Positions 33,256-43,636 of a stretch of DNA of 64,000 nucleotides are shown piece after piece; the first letter of the stretch is position 1; every line of letters starts with the position of its first letter. The position numbers and the translations under genes are program-made. The notes under the pieces are model-generated. The model was not told the origin of the DNA. It made no database searches and worked only from the letters and a program-made list of their open reading frames with translations. The stretch is from Paratinospora sagittata (Eukaryota; Streptophyta; Magnoliopsida; Ranunculales; Menispermaceae). The stretch is taken from assembly GCA_035771175.1 (NCBI GenBank), contig CM069593.1:44266241-44330240 (forward strand). Reading direction: 5' to 3'.

Positions 33256-33585
33256 ATGAGTCGAGAAAGAAAGAGCCCGAATATAGACTTGAGGTTGAAC
33301 CTATCGCCACCGATGGCTATCCCGTTTATGGAGTCACCAAACCGCTCGGTTACACCATCTCCAACATCACCTCAAAGTTCATGCCTGTCAACAGAAAATG
33401 CTGAAGCAAACAGCCCCGAAACAACAACAACAACAACAACAACAAAATCAATGGTGTTGGCCGGATGCCCTCGTTGCCTTATATATGTGATGCTATCAGA
33501 AGAGTGCCAGAAGTGCCCAAAATGCAAGGGCACTGTTTTGCTTGATTTGCAGCAAGAAAGCATGAGCAAAACAAGAACACTTTAA
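33256..33585 (+). CDS. GIR1: GIR1/GIR2-like EAR-motif transcriptional repressor
   Basis: Single-exon coding region of 109 residues. The N-terminus starts MSRERKSPNIDLRLNLSPP, carrying the LxLxL EAR motif (DLRLNL, about residues 10-15) that recruits TOPLESS-type corepressors. A Ser/Pro-rich linker and a Thr run follow. The C-terminal block SMVLAGCPRCLIYVMLSEE continues with a second CPKC pair and TVLLD, giving four cysteines in two C-x2-C pairs. EAR motif plus this C-terminal cysteine block is the signature of GIR1/GIR2 (GL2-interacting repressors; Arabidopsis At5g06270 and At3g11600), small nuclear proteins that repress root-hair genes with GLABRA2. That function here is inferred. Length fits the family. 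The start at 33256 matches the family N-terminus. An upstream in-frame ATG at 33145 would add an unrelated low-complexity extension. Confidence 0.9.
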   Translation: MSRERKSPNIDLRLNLSPPMAIPFMESPNRSVTPSPTSPQSSCLSTENAEANSPETTTTTTTTKSMVLAGCPRCLIYVMLSEECQKCPKCKGTVLLDLQQESMSKTRTL

Positions 33586-33710
33586 TCATCTTTTTTTGCT
33601 TGATTGTTGTAGTTTGAAAAATGCTACAGAACTCTTTAAGTGACTTGTAACTTGCAACACGTGATTATCTTAAAAGGGCGTCTTTGTTGCACAAATGTTT
33701 TTTGTTTGGT

Positions 33711-33869
33711 AAATGTTAATCTAACTATTAAAAAATATAGTTCTAAACGCAAGTACATCGATTAGATCATTTATTGCATACTTTAAGATATGCAACGTAC
33801 ACATATTTAATAAATATGTATGTGTAGTTATACTTAAAGTTATATTTTTTGTAATTATATTAGCATTTT
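33711..33869. mobile_element. Small MITE, copy 1 of 3
   Basis: Starts aaatgttaatctaactatta and ends gtaattatattagcattt. The ends are inverted repeats (AAATG-TAAT-TAA-TATAAAA type). An internal tagatcatttattgcata block is shared with copies at 34502 and 35389. Confidence 0.6.
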
Positions 33870-34501
33870 TCTTTTTGTTTAAGTGATTCATTGCAGGACT
33901 GTTGTGCACACCATGTTATGAGAGTACTGTAGCATTTTCCCCTTGTTTTTATGAGAGTACTGTACTCTTTCTACCATTAGCAATCATCAGTGATGAGAAT
34001 TTCTTTGAAAGAAAATGTTTAGTCTGTTCCCCCTTTCAGTTTTGCTTTCTTTTTAAAAGATGGATTAATTTAATTAAGAAAGATGTCATCTTTTGATGAA
34101 AGATAATCTTTTATCATGAAAATTATTGCAGTGGAAACAGTATTTTCAAACTAATGGAAAGCGACTAAGGAAAATAATCCATAAAGAGATTTGTCTCAAA
34201 TCCATCTTATTACTTTTACATGAACAAAATAACCATATGCCATGTCAGTATATATACGTCAAACATATATGAAAGGTTAATTTTGGATATATATAGAGGA
34301 TTAGGACAGGAATATAATATATATAGTAAATATATACTGTGAAGAAAAATATGAATATCCTGTGAGCCCATTTGATAAAGAGTTCAACCCCACCAAAGTA
34401 ATGATACAAATTTTTTTTAAAAGGGATTCCAGATCTCTTTGAAAGTTTCAAAATGAAAACAAAAAGGGTTTACAATGCGGATTAATGATATAATTAAGAG
34501 G

Positions 34502-34648
34502 AATGTTAATTTAACTGTAAAATAATTTAATTATATTACATATTCATGTCCATTAAATCATTTATTGTATACCTCTAGATGTGTAAACTATACACATTCA
34601 ATGAACATGAACATATAATTGCATTATTTTATAATTACATTAGCATTT
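34502..34648. mobile_element. Small MITE, copy 2 of 3
   Basis: Starts aatgttaatttaactgtaaa and ends ttataattacattagcattt, with matching inverted ends and the internal taaatcatttattgtatac block. Diverged from the other two copies. Confidence 0.6.
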
Positions 34649-34654
34649 CGCTAT

Positions 34655-34778
34655 AATTAATATGTGATAGGCCTATTCATTGGCTAATTATTTAAAAATA
34701 CTCTACATACAAATGCTAATAATTAATATGTGATAGGCCTATTCATTGGCTAATTATTTAAAAATACTCCACATACAA
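34655..34778. repeat. Tandem duplication of about 62 bp
   Basis: The stretch aattaatatgtgataggcct, continuing through cattggctaattatttaaaa to catacaaa, occurs twice with almost no differences. Confidence 0.85.
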
Positions 34779-35328
34779 AAACGTAAAAAAAAAAAGCAAT
34801 TTAGAAACTTGCAACGAAAGGAAAACAGTACATCAAATAGAAGTACCGGAAGAGAAGCAAATGTGTTTTAATTGATGATGGCTCCATCATACCAAGGGGC
34901 GCCTGTGGCCCCAAACAAAAAAATCAACAACAGCAAAGACCAGCATTGATGATAATGATTAAGGCCAATTTATTATCCTCATTATTTCTCATACAATTGA
35001 TGTTGAATGTATGTGGGCGAAAATAAATGTAAAAAGTAATATCAGGAATACGTGTTGATCTTAAGGCCGGCCAGCTGAAGGAGGGGTGTTTGTGTTTTCA
35101 TGCATATTTCTCCCTCCATGTATTGGCAATCATCACTTGGCTTTGTGGTAAAGTCATCTCTCTCTTCAACCATGAGGTTGAAACTTTAGTTCTCCTCAGA
35201 AGTTGTTCAGCCATCGGTTATGGTTTAATACTCGTATCTTGTTTCTTTGAGCCCTGAAATAGGCTTTTGAGCCTCCTAATATTGGTTCTTTAAGCCTGGA
35301 GTGTTACCACATGAATAGTGCAAAATTA

Positions 35329-35338
<10 letters not shown>

Positions 35339-35394
<56 letters not shown>

Positions 35395-35426
35395 TTAATT
35401 ATAAAAAAATATAACTTTAAGTGCAA

Positions 35427-35468
<42 letters not shown>
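35339..35468. repeat. (AT)n microsatellites flanking a MITE start
   Basis: Two alternating AT runs, at about 35341-35391 and 35430-35468, separated by the first bases of MITE copy 3. Confidence 0.9.
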
Positions 35469-35471
<3 letters not shown>

Positions 35472-35559
35472 TTTAAATCATTTATTATACACACATTTAA
35501 TAAACATACATGTGTAGTTATATTTAAAATTACATTTTTTATAATTAAATTGGCATTTT
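35389..35559. mobile_element. Small MITE, copy 3 of 3, expanded by an AT run
   Basis: Starts attaatttaattataaaaaa and ends ttataattaaattggcatttt. Internal taaatcatttattatacaca and aataaacatacatgtgtagt blocks match copy 1. An (AT)n tract has expanded inside it. Confidence 0.55.
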
Positions 35560-35633
35560 CATAAAAATATAAAAAAACACTCGTAGATCTAATATAATAG
35601 AAGCAAAATGTCCTACAAAGTTTTCATCTATTT

Positions 35634-35936
35634 AAGCCTTGTTGGATTGCTGAGAAAATTATTAATTTCTCAAAAAAAAAATTCTCAACCTTCTTATTTT
35701 CTCATCAAAACTTTTTCATCTGTAAAGGTGAAAAAAATTAATTTTCTCATGAGATATTTTTTAATATTATTAATTATGTTCATATTTATATTTTATGCAA
35801 CTTCTTACTATCTAATTATTTTTTTAAGTCATAAGAGTGTAAAAAAATATTTTCTCAAATACAATCAAACAATCATGAAAAAATTCATTAGAAAAATTTT
35901 ATTGAGAAATTATTTCCCACCATCAAACAAGGCCTT
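35634..35936. mobile_element. 303-bp terminal-inverted-repeat element
   Basis: The left end aagccttgttggattgctga and the right end, in reverse complement, aaggccttgtttgatggtgg are inverted repeats, followed on each side by gaaa-ttatt-atttctca. The interior is AT-rich and non-coding; its 113-codon open frame is a by-product of that composition. A related end occurs at about 56981 (aaggcctgtttgatagttgt). Confidence 0.6.
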
Positions 35937-36763
35937 GGTGACAAACTGAATAATGTTAAAGCTCCATTTTTATTATTATTATTATTATTATTTCAGTAGA
36001 TGTCTTTATTTCGTTTATTAATGACATAGTAAATAGTTCAAACCTTCAATTTTGTTTTCAATGTCACTCTTATTTGTTTTGTTCAAACACTATTCAACAC
36101 AGTACTCCACGACACTTCCTTTTCATGAACTAAATTTATATGTAATTTTATAAACTATTTTAATTTATTTTTACTAAACATTAAAAATAAAATCTAAATT
36201 ATTTTTATTAAATAATTTATTGTAATAAAAATAAAAGAAGCACGGTAATAAGCAAATAAAATTTTAATTATATTTATTGAAAGAATTACTGTAATAAAAT
36301 AAAATAAAAACTAAAATAGAGCCCATGTATGGCATGGCTTGTGAACTTGTTTGGAGTAAAATCCTGATACATGGGTATAAAAGTAGTCAAGAAAGAACAT
36401 TTTTGTTAATTTTTATTATTATTATTGAAGTGGTTCTTAAGAACCATGTGGGGATTAATTGAAATTCAGGCTACCAGTAGTTGAAATATTCAAAATGATA
36501 AAATTGGGTGATCTGAGATCAACCTCAAATCCCATCACATTGGGAGGGGCGGGAAAGAAAACAGTTGGGCTTTGGGTAGTTAAAGCATCTTTAAGAAGAA
36601 GCAAATATTAGTTTGAATTTGGGTGAAAACAATTTAATGCAAAATGCAATTGAGACAGTTGAGTATAATGATGGTATATAAATACCAAATTTATTTCAAC
36701 TCTCCATCTCATCTTTCGGTGGCCCAAAAATTTATAAAAAGGATACAGAGGTACAAATAAAGA

Positions 36764-37992
36764 GTTATAGTTATTTACCAACGGATCCGGCTATTTTCAC
36801 CTATCCTTTTCTATCTCTTCACCTATTTATTATCTTTACCCATATAAAAATTTAAAATTAATTATTTTTTCTCTCTTCGTCCACCTAAATTTTTATTTTA
36901 TCCTTCTCACCCTAATACCCTAAACTATTTCCTTCTCTCTCGTTTCTTCTCTTATCTTCTCTTCACCATTTCTTCAAAAATTTTAATTATTCAAAAGGTT
37001 ATAACATCGTTAAAAAGATTTGTGAGCAACAACGTCGCGAAATTTTACGAAAAAATCAGGTTATTTTGAGTTTTTGAGGCCTCAAACTCAGATTACAAAT
37101 CGATAAGTAAATCATAATTTTACATGTTTTAAATTGATTTCAATGTTACATTCTTAAATTTGAATGATTTTTTGCAAAAAAAAAAAATAGGTAAAAATGG
37201 TCGAATGAGGCGCGCGAAATGGGTTTCTGAAAACTTATTTCGTACGCCAAAATCGCAGATGTCCGACCTACCAGGATTGGACATTTCTCTTTATGTCCAA
37301 TCTAATAGGGTCAGGCAATGCATTTTTTATTTTTCTTTTTTGTTCGGCCTGTTAAGGTCAAACATATTTCATTCTGTTCGTATACGCAAGGTCGGACACA
37401 CTCAATTCGAAAGCCATTTTTTTGTATTTCAAAACTCATTTTCGCTCTCTTTTCTCTTCGATTTTGGGTATACTTTTGTAAAAAAAAAAAAATACTTCAA
37501 AAAGGTAAAAATGTATGCTTTTGATTAAAAAAATACAAGAAAATGACAAAATTGGAGATTAAGATGAGTTGGAGAATTGAAGAGTTAAAGAGTTTAAGGT
37601 AGAGAGTGGGTGGGTGAAGAGAGAGGTTGAAGGGTTTAAGAAGTTTAATAAGTGTCCTTTTTGCTAATTTTACATGAAAATTTTTTAGTCTTTTTACTTT
37701 TTAAATGAGGTGGGTGAAGAAATATGAATGGGTGGGTAAAAATAGTCGTACCCTTTACCAACATGTGATAGCTCAGTTGGTTGAAGAATTAAGTATAAGT
37801 AGAGTTAAGGTCCAGGTCTTAAGTTCAAACTTGAATATGCCCCCCCTTTATCCCCCCTTGTTAGGAGGGCTAGCTCAAATATCTCTGTTATGCTCGAGTC
37901 CGGAATGATTAGTCACGCCCAAAGGAAATAAAACCTCTCGGGTGCCAAAAGACCGGTAATCAAAAAAAAAAAAAAAAGTGTTATAGTTTTTT
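36764..37992 (+). mobile_element. tRNA-derived SINE with a MULE-like element nested at its 5' end
   Basis: The SINE body (37763-37977) starts tgatagctcagttggttga, a good pol III A box, then has a B-box-like ggtcttaagttcaaac (37813-37828), and ends in 16 A. The sequence after the tail, gttatagtttttt (37980-37992), matches gttatagttattt at 36764-36776, on the far side of the MULE. The SINE therefore inserted first, and the MULE later landed across the SINE/target junction. The insertion order is inferred from these duplications. Confidence 0.65.
36783..37753. mobile_element. Non-autonomous MULE-like element, 971 bp, with 9-bp target duplication
   Basis: The direct repeat tttaccaac flanks the element at 36774-36782 and 37754-37762. 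A 9-bp duplication is characteristic of Mutator-type transposition. Ends are imperfect inverted repeats: ggatccggctattttcacct at the left, and gggtacgactatttttaccc from the right on the other strand, with cttcacc further in on both sides. The inner open frame of 122 codons (37160-37528) has no recognised domain, and no transposase is present. Confidence 0.75.
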
Positions 37993-38850
37993 GATTTAAA
38001 AGCCAGGCCACTCATTTTGTTTGGGTTTAAGTTTTTTGAACTTTCATTATTTTATAATTACTTTTAAGAATATAAAAGTAACAAGGATAAATGATAAACG
38101 AATATAATAAAGCATTAAACTTATAATTAGATATAGTTAAGTATTAAGAACAACATAACATTTAGTTTCATACATTTCACGCATTATTATACAAAGCATT
38201 AAACTTATTATTCAAGTAAAAAAAAGAAAAAAAAAACAATATAACAAATAAGTAAATAAGGGATAGAGATTTGTTTGTTTGTCATATCTTAAGCGGCTTT
38301 TAAAATAGGAAAGAATTTAAATGTTGAAGTATTTTTGTTAGGGATGATTTTTTTTTATTTTTTTATTTTATGCCACTTATATCTCATATCATAATAAGTT
38401 GTTTCATTCATTTGTTCTATGGGTCTGAATGATTTTTTAAAAAAATTGGTTACATAACTAATATGTACATTTTTGCAACATCCTTGGGCTCAAGAATGCA
38501 CATTACCTGGTAGGAGCATTTGACAACATAAGTTTGTGCCCTCCACAACATTGATTTCCGCACCACGCAAAAATCTGAAGTTTATTCAGGGGCAACATGA
38601 TTGATAAAGATCATGACATTGCATTAGGCATGGGTGTTAATCACAAATTGATTATCAATTTTGATTAGTGTTAGGACTGTGTGAGTCTAATTGTTCAAAT
38701 TTTGTAAAATTTCAGTCTTTTAATTTCATTAGGATTCCAGTAGTTTAATCTTGATAAATATTGTTTAGATTTAGTAGGATTCTTTTAGATACTAATAGAT
38801 ATGTTTATTGTCGGATTAGGAGAAATGAATAGAGAATCTTCAAATCATAG
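37993..38850. other. AT-rich intergenic, nothing identified
   Basis: No supported gene, RNA or element ends. Confidence 0.5.
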
Positions 38851-38862
38851 CCCCATTTTCTT

Positions 38863-39096
38863 TTTCTTTTTTCTTTTTTTTTTTCTTTTTTTTTTTTTTT
38901 TTTCTGAGATCCGTTCGCAAGAGCCCCACCCCCTATAGTCCGACTAATCCATTGAGACCTATATGCACCCACCACGTATCACTCCGGGATACCCAAGGCG
39001 TTAAACTCGTCAGGCCAAGATTTGAACTTCCGACCTCTGCCTCAGTCAGCGTCTTCCGTATCTCCTCCCGACCATTGAGCCAATACCCGATGGATA
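38863..39096 (-). mobile_element. tRNA-derived SINE with 12-bp target duplication
   Basis: On the minus strand it starts catcgggtattggctcaatg (39095-39076), A-box-like, then ggaagttcaaatcttg (39033-39018), B-box-like. It ends in a long A-rich tail, seen as the T run at about 38863-38903. The direct repeat ccccattttctt lies on both sides, at 38851-38862 and 39097-39108. Complete structure and an intact duplication make this a well-supported insertion. Confidence 0.85.
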
Positions 39097-39108
39097 CCCC
39101 ATTTTCTT

Positions 39109-42100
39109 CTTTTGCTTCACAATTTATTAACCATCTTCTGTTTTGCACATTTTCTACGAAGGGGCTCACCACCAATAAATATAATTCAGCTTCAATTTTG
39201 AAAAAGTTCTCGAGTAAACCAGACTATTCCTGTTATTGTAAAAAGAAACTGTACAAATTACTGAGAACTACAAACACTTAAATTTAATGGGACCTCTGAC
39301 ATGCCGTAAGTAAGAAAACCATACCCAATTTTACTGCAGAGGTAACTGCTACGGTCAAGGCTTCAACCTGGAAATGAACATGAAAATAAACATAAAAACT
39401 TAGGATCGGCAGTTCCACAAGGATATCTGACATGGTATTTACGTAGTAAATGGATGAGAAAAAAAAAATGCATGCATATGTATAATCATATGGCAGAATC
39501 ATGCTTAATTGATTGTAAGCTGAACCGTGAAAGTCAGTCACTTAAAGAGTTTTGCAGTATCAACCAATCATAAGTTCCGGGTTATTGCACAAATGCAGAA
39601 ACTTGCAATGTTGCCAGCTAAAATTTCCCAGACTAGTACTCTGTGCCACTGAATCAATAGACAACAAATCTCAATTGAACATGGGAAACTACTGCAATTT
39701 GTCAACCACTATTTGGTTCATGTAGTTAATCACATCAATAGGCCCCCTGACTAATAGTGTAAAAGGATGTAATATGGTATCCAGGCATACCAAGTACATG
39801 CAGTAACACAGAGATGAGAAGTTCACTGACTTCTTCAAGAGTTTAGCAAATTAAGCATAACTCTCTCCTGCAATGAACCGTGACTTAGGTCATATGTGAC
39901 CATGCAGCCGATGGTACAGGCAACGATACTCTGTAATTTATCCTGTGACTTGTAAGCAATTATCCAATCATAGAAAAAGTTATTGCTCCATTTAGTCAAT
40001 TAATAGATGAGTATACCATAAATTATAAGAACATCAGTGCAAAGGTTAAAAAGCATAATTTACACACATCCATAGGCCATGGTACTTGTGAAATAAAAAC
40101 TCTTCCCTGTCTGGTCTGCCAACCATTAGTTCCATTTTAATGTTAGGAGACCTTAATATTTCTGTTGTAGAAAAGATCTTTAAATAAACCTAGTAGCAAA
40201 TAAACTAAATAAACCTAGTAGTAAATAAACTAAGTATTGCAGTTGCAACTCAAAAATTTTGAGTTCTCAGAATCTTGTTTTTAGATTTTCCTTGAGCAAA
40301 TGTACCAACTTTTAAAGCATCCGATACATGATATCATGTTTTGACAGAATAAACATCAGGCTGCACACATTATGCAGACAGGCACAGGACTTTATGACTA
40401 TGTCCTCTGTCAAGGAACACTAAGAAAAATATATCAGTTTAATTATTTTATTTTAGTTATCTGAGTTTATTAAATTTTAGTTATTTAAATATTTAACCTA
40501 CTTAGTATGGGCGTGTCTGTTAATTTCCATTTTAACTAGGATTCTCGTTTCCAAATTAATCTAGGAGTCAAATTCGTCAAAGTCCATGGTACATAAAATA
40601 CCTATATAATGGGATGTTTAAGGGAGCTTGCATGTTGAAATTAAAAATTGCATGACATATTATTCCTTAATTCTTTTTCTATTCTCCCTCCTCCTGGCCT
40701 ATTGTTATTATATCAAATGGCTCTTCCAGGTCAGAGCTAAATTAATCATCTCTTTCACCTTCCTTACTCTGATTCTCTTGTCCTTCCTTAGCTTCCCTAG
40801 TCTTCTTACCATTTTTCTATATTAGCATTCTTCTCCTTATCTTCTTCACAGCCAAGACTAGTAATGCAAATAGTTCTGTCATCATTTAGGTTGCACTCCA
40901 CATTGCAAACCACCCACCACAAGAGGACCCTTCTCTCCCTTACTCCATTGTCTCAGAACCTCAATTGACTTGTCACTTCCTCACGCTCCCTTCATCAGAC
41001 CTAGGGCTGAAGCCCATCTCTTTCATTCAAACCCTTCATCCTCAAATCCCCATCTGTGTGTTTTGTGTACAATGCATGCATGATCATAAACAAGTTTCAA
41101 CCTGCAACTACCTTAAGCTCCCTTCTAGTTTCTCTCTTCTCAAGTTCTTTTTTCTTCCCTTCTCTTGTCTCAAGCGCACCTTGCACCCCAAATCATTGGC
41201 CACAAAATCACAACAAACCCACCACTCTAATCCTGCCTTTGTGTTGTTGCATCTAAAGCTTGCCCCTCTCCTCACTCCTCTCTCATTAACATCATTCTTT
41301 CAATTTCGATAATTAGTTACTCCGTCCATGCTGCATTTGCTGCTAATAATCCAAGATGGTACAAGACATTAGCAGTAGTTCACTTCATTCTTCTTCTTCC
41401 TAAGTGTTCCTTCCCACTTTCATCCTCCATCCTTTGTTTCTCTTCACTAGCAGTTCCCTTGATTTCTCTTATCTTCATGGTTTTTCAAGGATTCCTTATA
41501 CATGGTCTCTTATGGAACACACAAACTTTGAAACAAAGGTTGGGAAAAGATCCAACACTGGACGCCTTATAATCTCTGATTTTTTGTCAACTTGGACATG
41601 ATCTAGTGTACCTATGTAAGCCAGCACTCACCTTTGAGAAGCACAGTAAAATAGCATGTGATCTCCGTAAATGGCATGATATCTTTCTCTCATTAGAAGA
41701 TGCATCTCTTCATATCTTTTCTTGAGAGCTCATAATTTTTTTTTTTATACATACAACTGCTCTTGGATTGGTAACAACAACACTAACTTTCTTTGAATTT
41801 CCACTAATTATTTGTATTCACCATGACAATTTATAAATTATATGAGAGATAAAGTACCTTGAAGCATGAGGTCCAGACCATTTACCATATTTAGAATCCC
41901 TTAAAGCGTTTAGGGCAAACAACGCGAAGAAAGCCATACTAAATGAGCAATACACTTTTCAAAATTGACTAACCGATTAATAAAACACCATTGTTGGAAA
42001 ATTTAGTGTTTCCCTGTTTACCATCCCTACAGTTGGTCAAATGTCCTGGCATTATTCACATGCCTATTCCAATTCAGTCGTATTTATGCAGATTCCTCAA

Positions 42101-42979
42101 AATCAACTTCTGGTATGTTACATATCACTGTCAATGCTCTTGAATGTGCACCATATCTGACAGCAAAGAAGTGCAAAACAGTGCATCTAAGTTAGTGTTT
42201 TTTAGCTCTATTTGCAACCTATAAAAAAAACATTTCAACTATCTGTATCTCTAACTTAAAGTGAACATATAATGACCACTAGAACAAGCCAAAAATTTTC
42301 GGTTTATTATGTTAGAGCTTAAACCTCAACCCAGTAACACAGGTTCATTTTAGATTAGACACATCTGAGTTAGCAAACTTATATGAAAGCAATACACTCA
42401 TTGAATCAATGCCAAAAAAAATTCGATGTTTATGATAAAAGCCATGCCAATCATTTGAAAAACATATGCCTGATGGTAGCAAACTCAACTCAACTCAACA
42501 AAGCATTTTCTTAACAACACAAGGTCAGTTGCATAAATCTTTCCTCCATTCCGCTCTATCATGGTTGAATCTTCAATTATATCCATGATAGTTAAAGGTG
42601 CAACAGGCAATTAAGGTACAAGTAGCCCTTGACGCCAGAGGCACAAAGCGAGGTATAGACGTGGGGCCAAAAAATGCTAAATAGATGATTACACCCTAAA
42701 TACAAATAAAACTTATACATCAACGCATCGGTCATTAATCACTATAATTCAATGAACAACCATGAAGTATTCAACATCTCATTTCTCAAGTTGACATTGT
42801 GTCCATCTTCTCCGCTATCACTTAAGGCTTCTTCAATGATGTTACAAGGATCTCTATTTCTATTTCTTCCTCTTCATCATTTTCTTCATCGATATCTCCT
42901 GAAGTCATTGACACCCATTTTGTTGTTTAGGCAATAACCCTTGTAGTTTTTTTTATGTGATGATCTAATGCTTATAGAT
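39109..42979. other. Long intergenic stretch, no gene recognised
   Basis: Pyrimidine-rich plus-strand frames at 40965-41312 and 41404-41601 are low-complexity and unassigned. A minus-strand segment near 39375-39325 sits between an AG (tttccag) and a GT (ggtatgg) and could mimic an exon, but has no partner exons. Sequence from about 40430 to 40830 has LTR-like features (ctatataatggg, then a CT-rich leader) but no matching second LTR was found. Confidence 0.4.
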
Positions 42980-43620
42980 GGCTATCCAATTCTAGCAACT
43001 CTTGTAAGATCACCCCATAGGTTAGGCAATCTCCCCTGTAATAGATCATGAGTATTAATCCTCCTATGGGCCATAAGGCACCCAAAGACCTTCACTTTAG
43101 ATGGTACTTGAACCTTCCATATGTACTTGGCTAAGGGGAATGAGGGGTTAGAAGGGGAATCGGACAGCATGTTGAATTGAGATTTATAGGAATAATGGCC
43201 AGACAATTCAAGGGTTCAAACTAAGTGGTCCGGTGTGTTGGTCATACATACGTTAGCTAGGCTAGATATTAGAGAAAGGGGTTCCTCTTGTTCCCTATGT
43301 GTTAAGACTCTAGGGAAACATAGGTTCCAAAGATGGGGTGTGGTGGGTAGATGAGATTGTGGGATGTGAAAGATGAGATGGGTTGATTATGTAAGGAGGA
43401 TAATCTATAGAGGTTCGGGAAGGCTTCTGCCAAGGATCTATCCCCCATCCATTTATCCTCCCAAAAACGGAATGTAAGTCCATCTCTCACTTCGGGTCTA
43501 CATCTCTCTAACACACTAGGTATTAGAGAAGCTATAAATTTCCATGGGCTTCTGTAGGTGGCCCTCCTCATGTACTCCATATCTCTATTTATGTTAATTT
43601 TGGGTCATCTTCTTCCTATT
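42980..43620 (-). mobile_element. Older LINE fragment (C-terminal half)
   Basis: Minus-strand frames at 43580-43302 (ATYRSPWKFIASLIPSV, then FRFWEDKWMGD and FPNLYRLSS) and 43206-42982 (GHYSYKSQFNML, then IWKVQVPSKVKVFGCLMAHR) are the pre-zf-RVT and zf-RVT regions of plant LINE ORF2. It lies directly 3' of the larger LINE, in the same orientation, and represents a separate, more decayed copy. Confidence 0.75.
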
Positions 43621-43636
43621 CCTCTATACCACCAGT

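Noticed and set aside
35608..35949. 113-codon open frame
   Set aside because: Covers an AT-rich inverted-repeat element; hydrophobic/lysine composition reflects base content.
37763..37840. tRNA gene
   Set aside because: A/B-box-like motifs are part of a SINE. Cloverleaf arms do not close and the sequence ends in an A tail.
39325..39375. Exon-like segment on the minus strand between tttccag and ggtatgg
   Set aside because: No partner exons in either direction and no recognisable protein.
40965..41601. Two pyrimidine-rich open frames as small genes
   Set aside because: No domain, low complexity and no convincing start or splice context.
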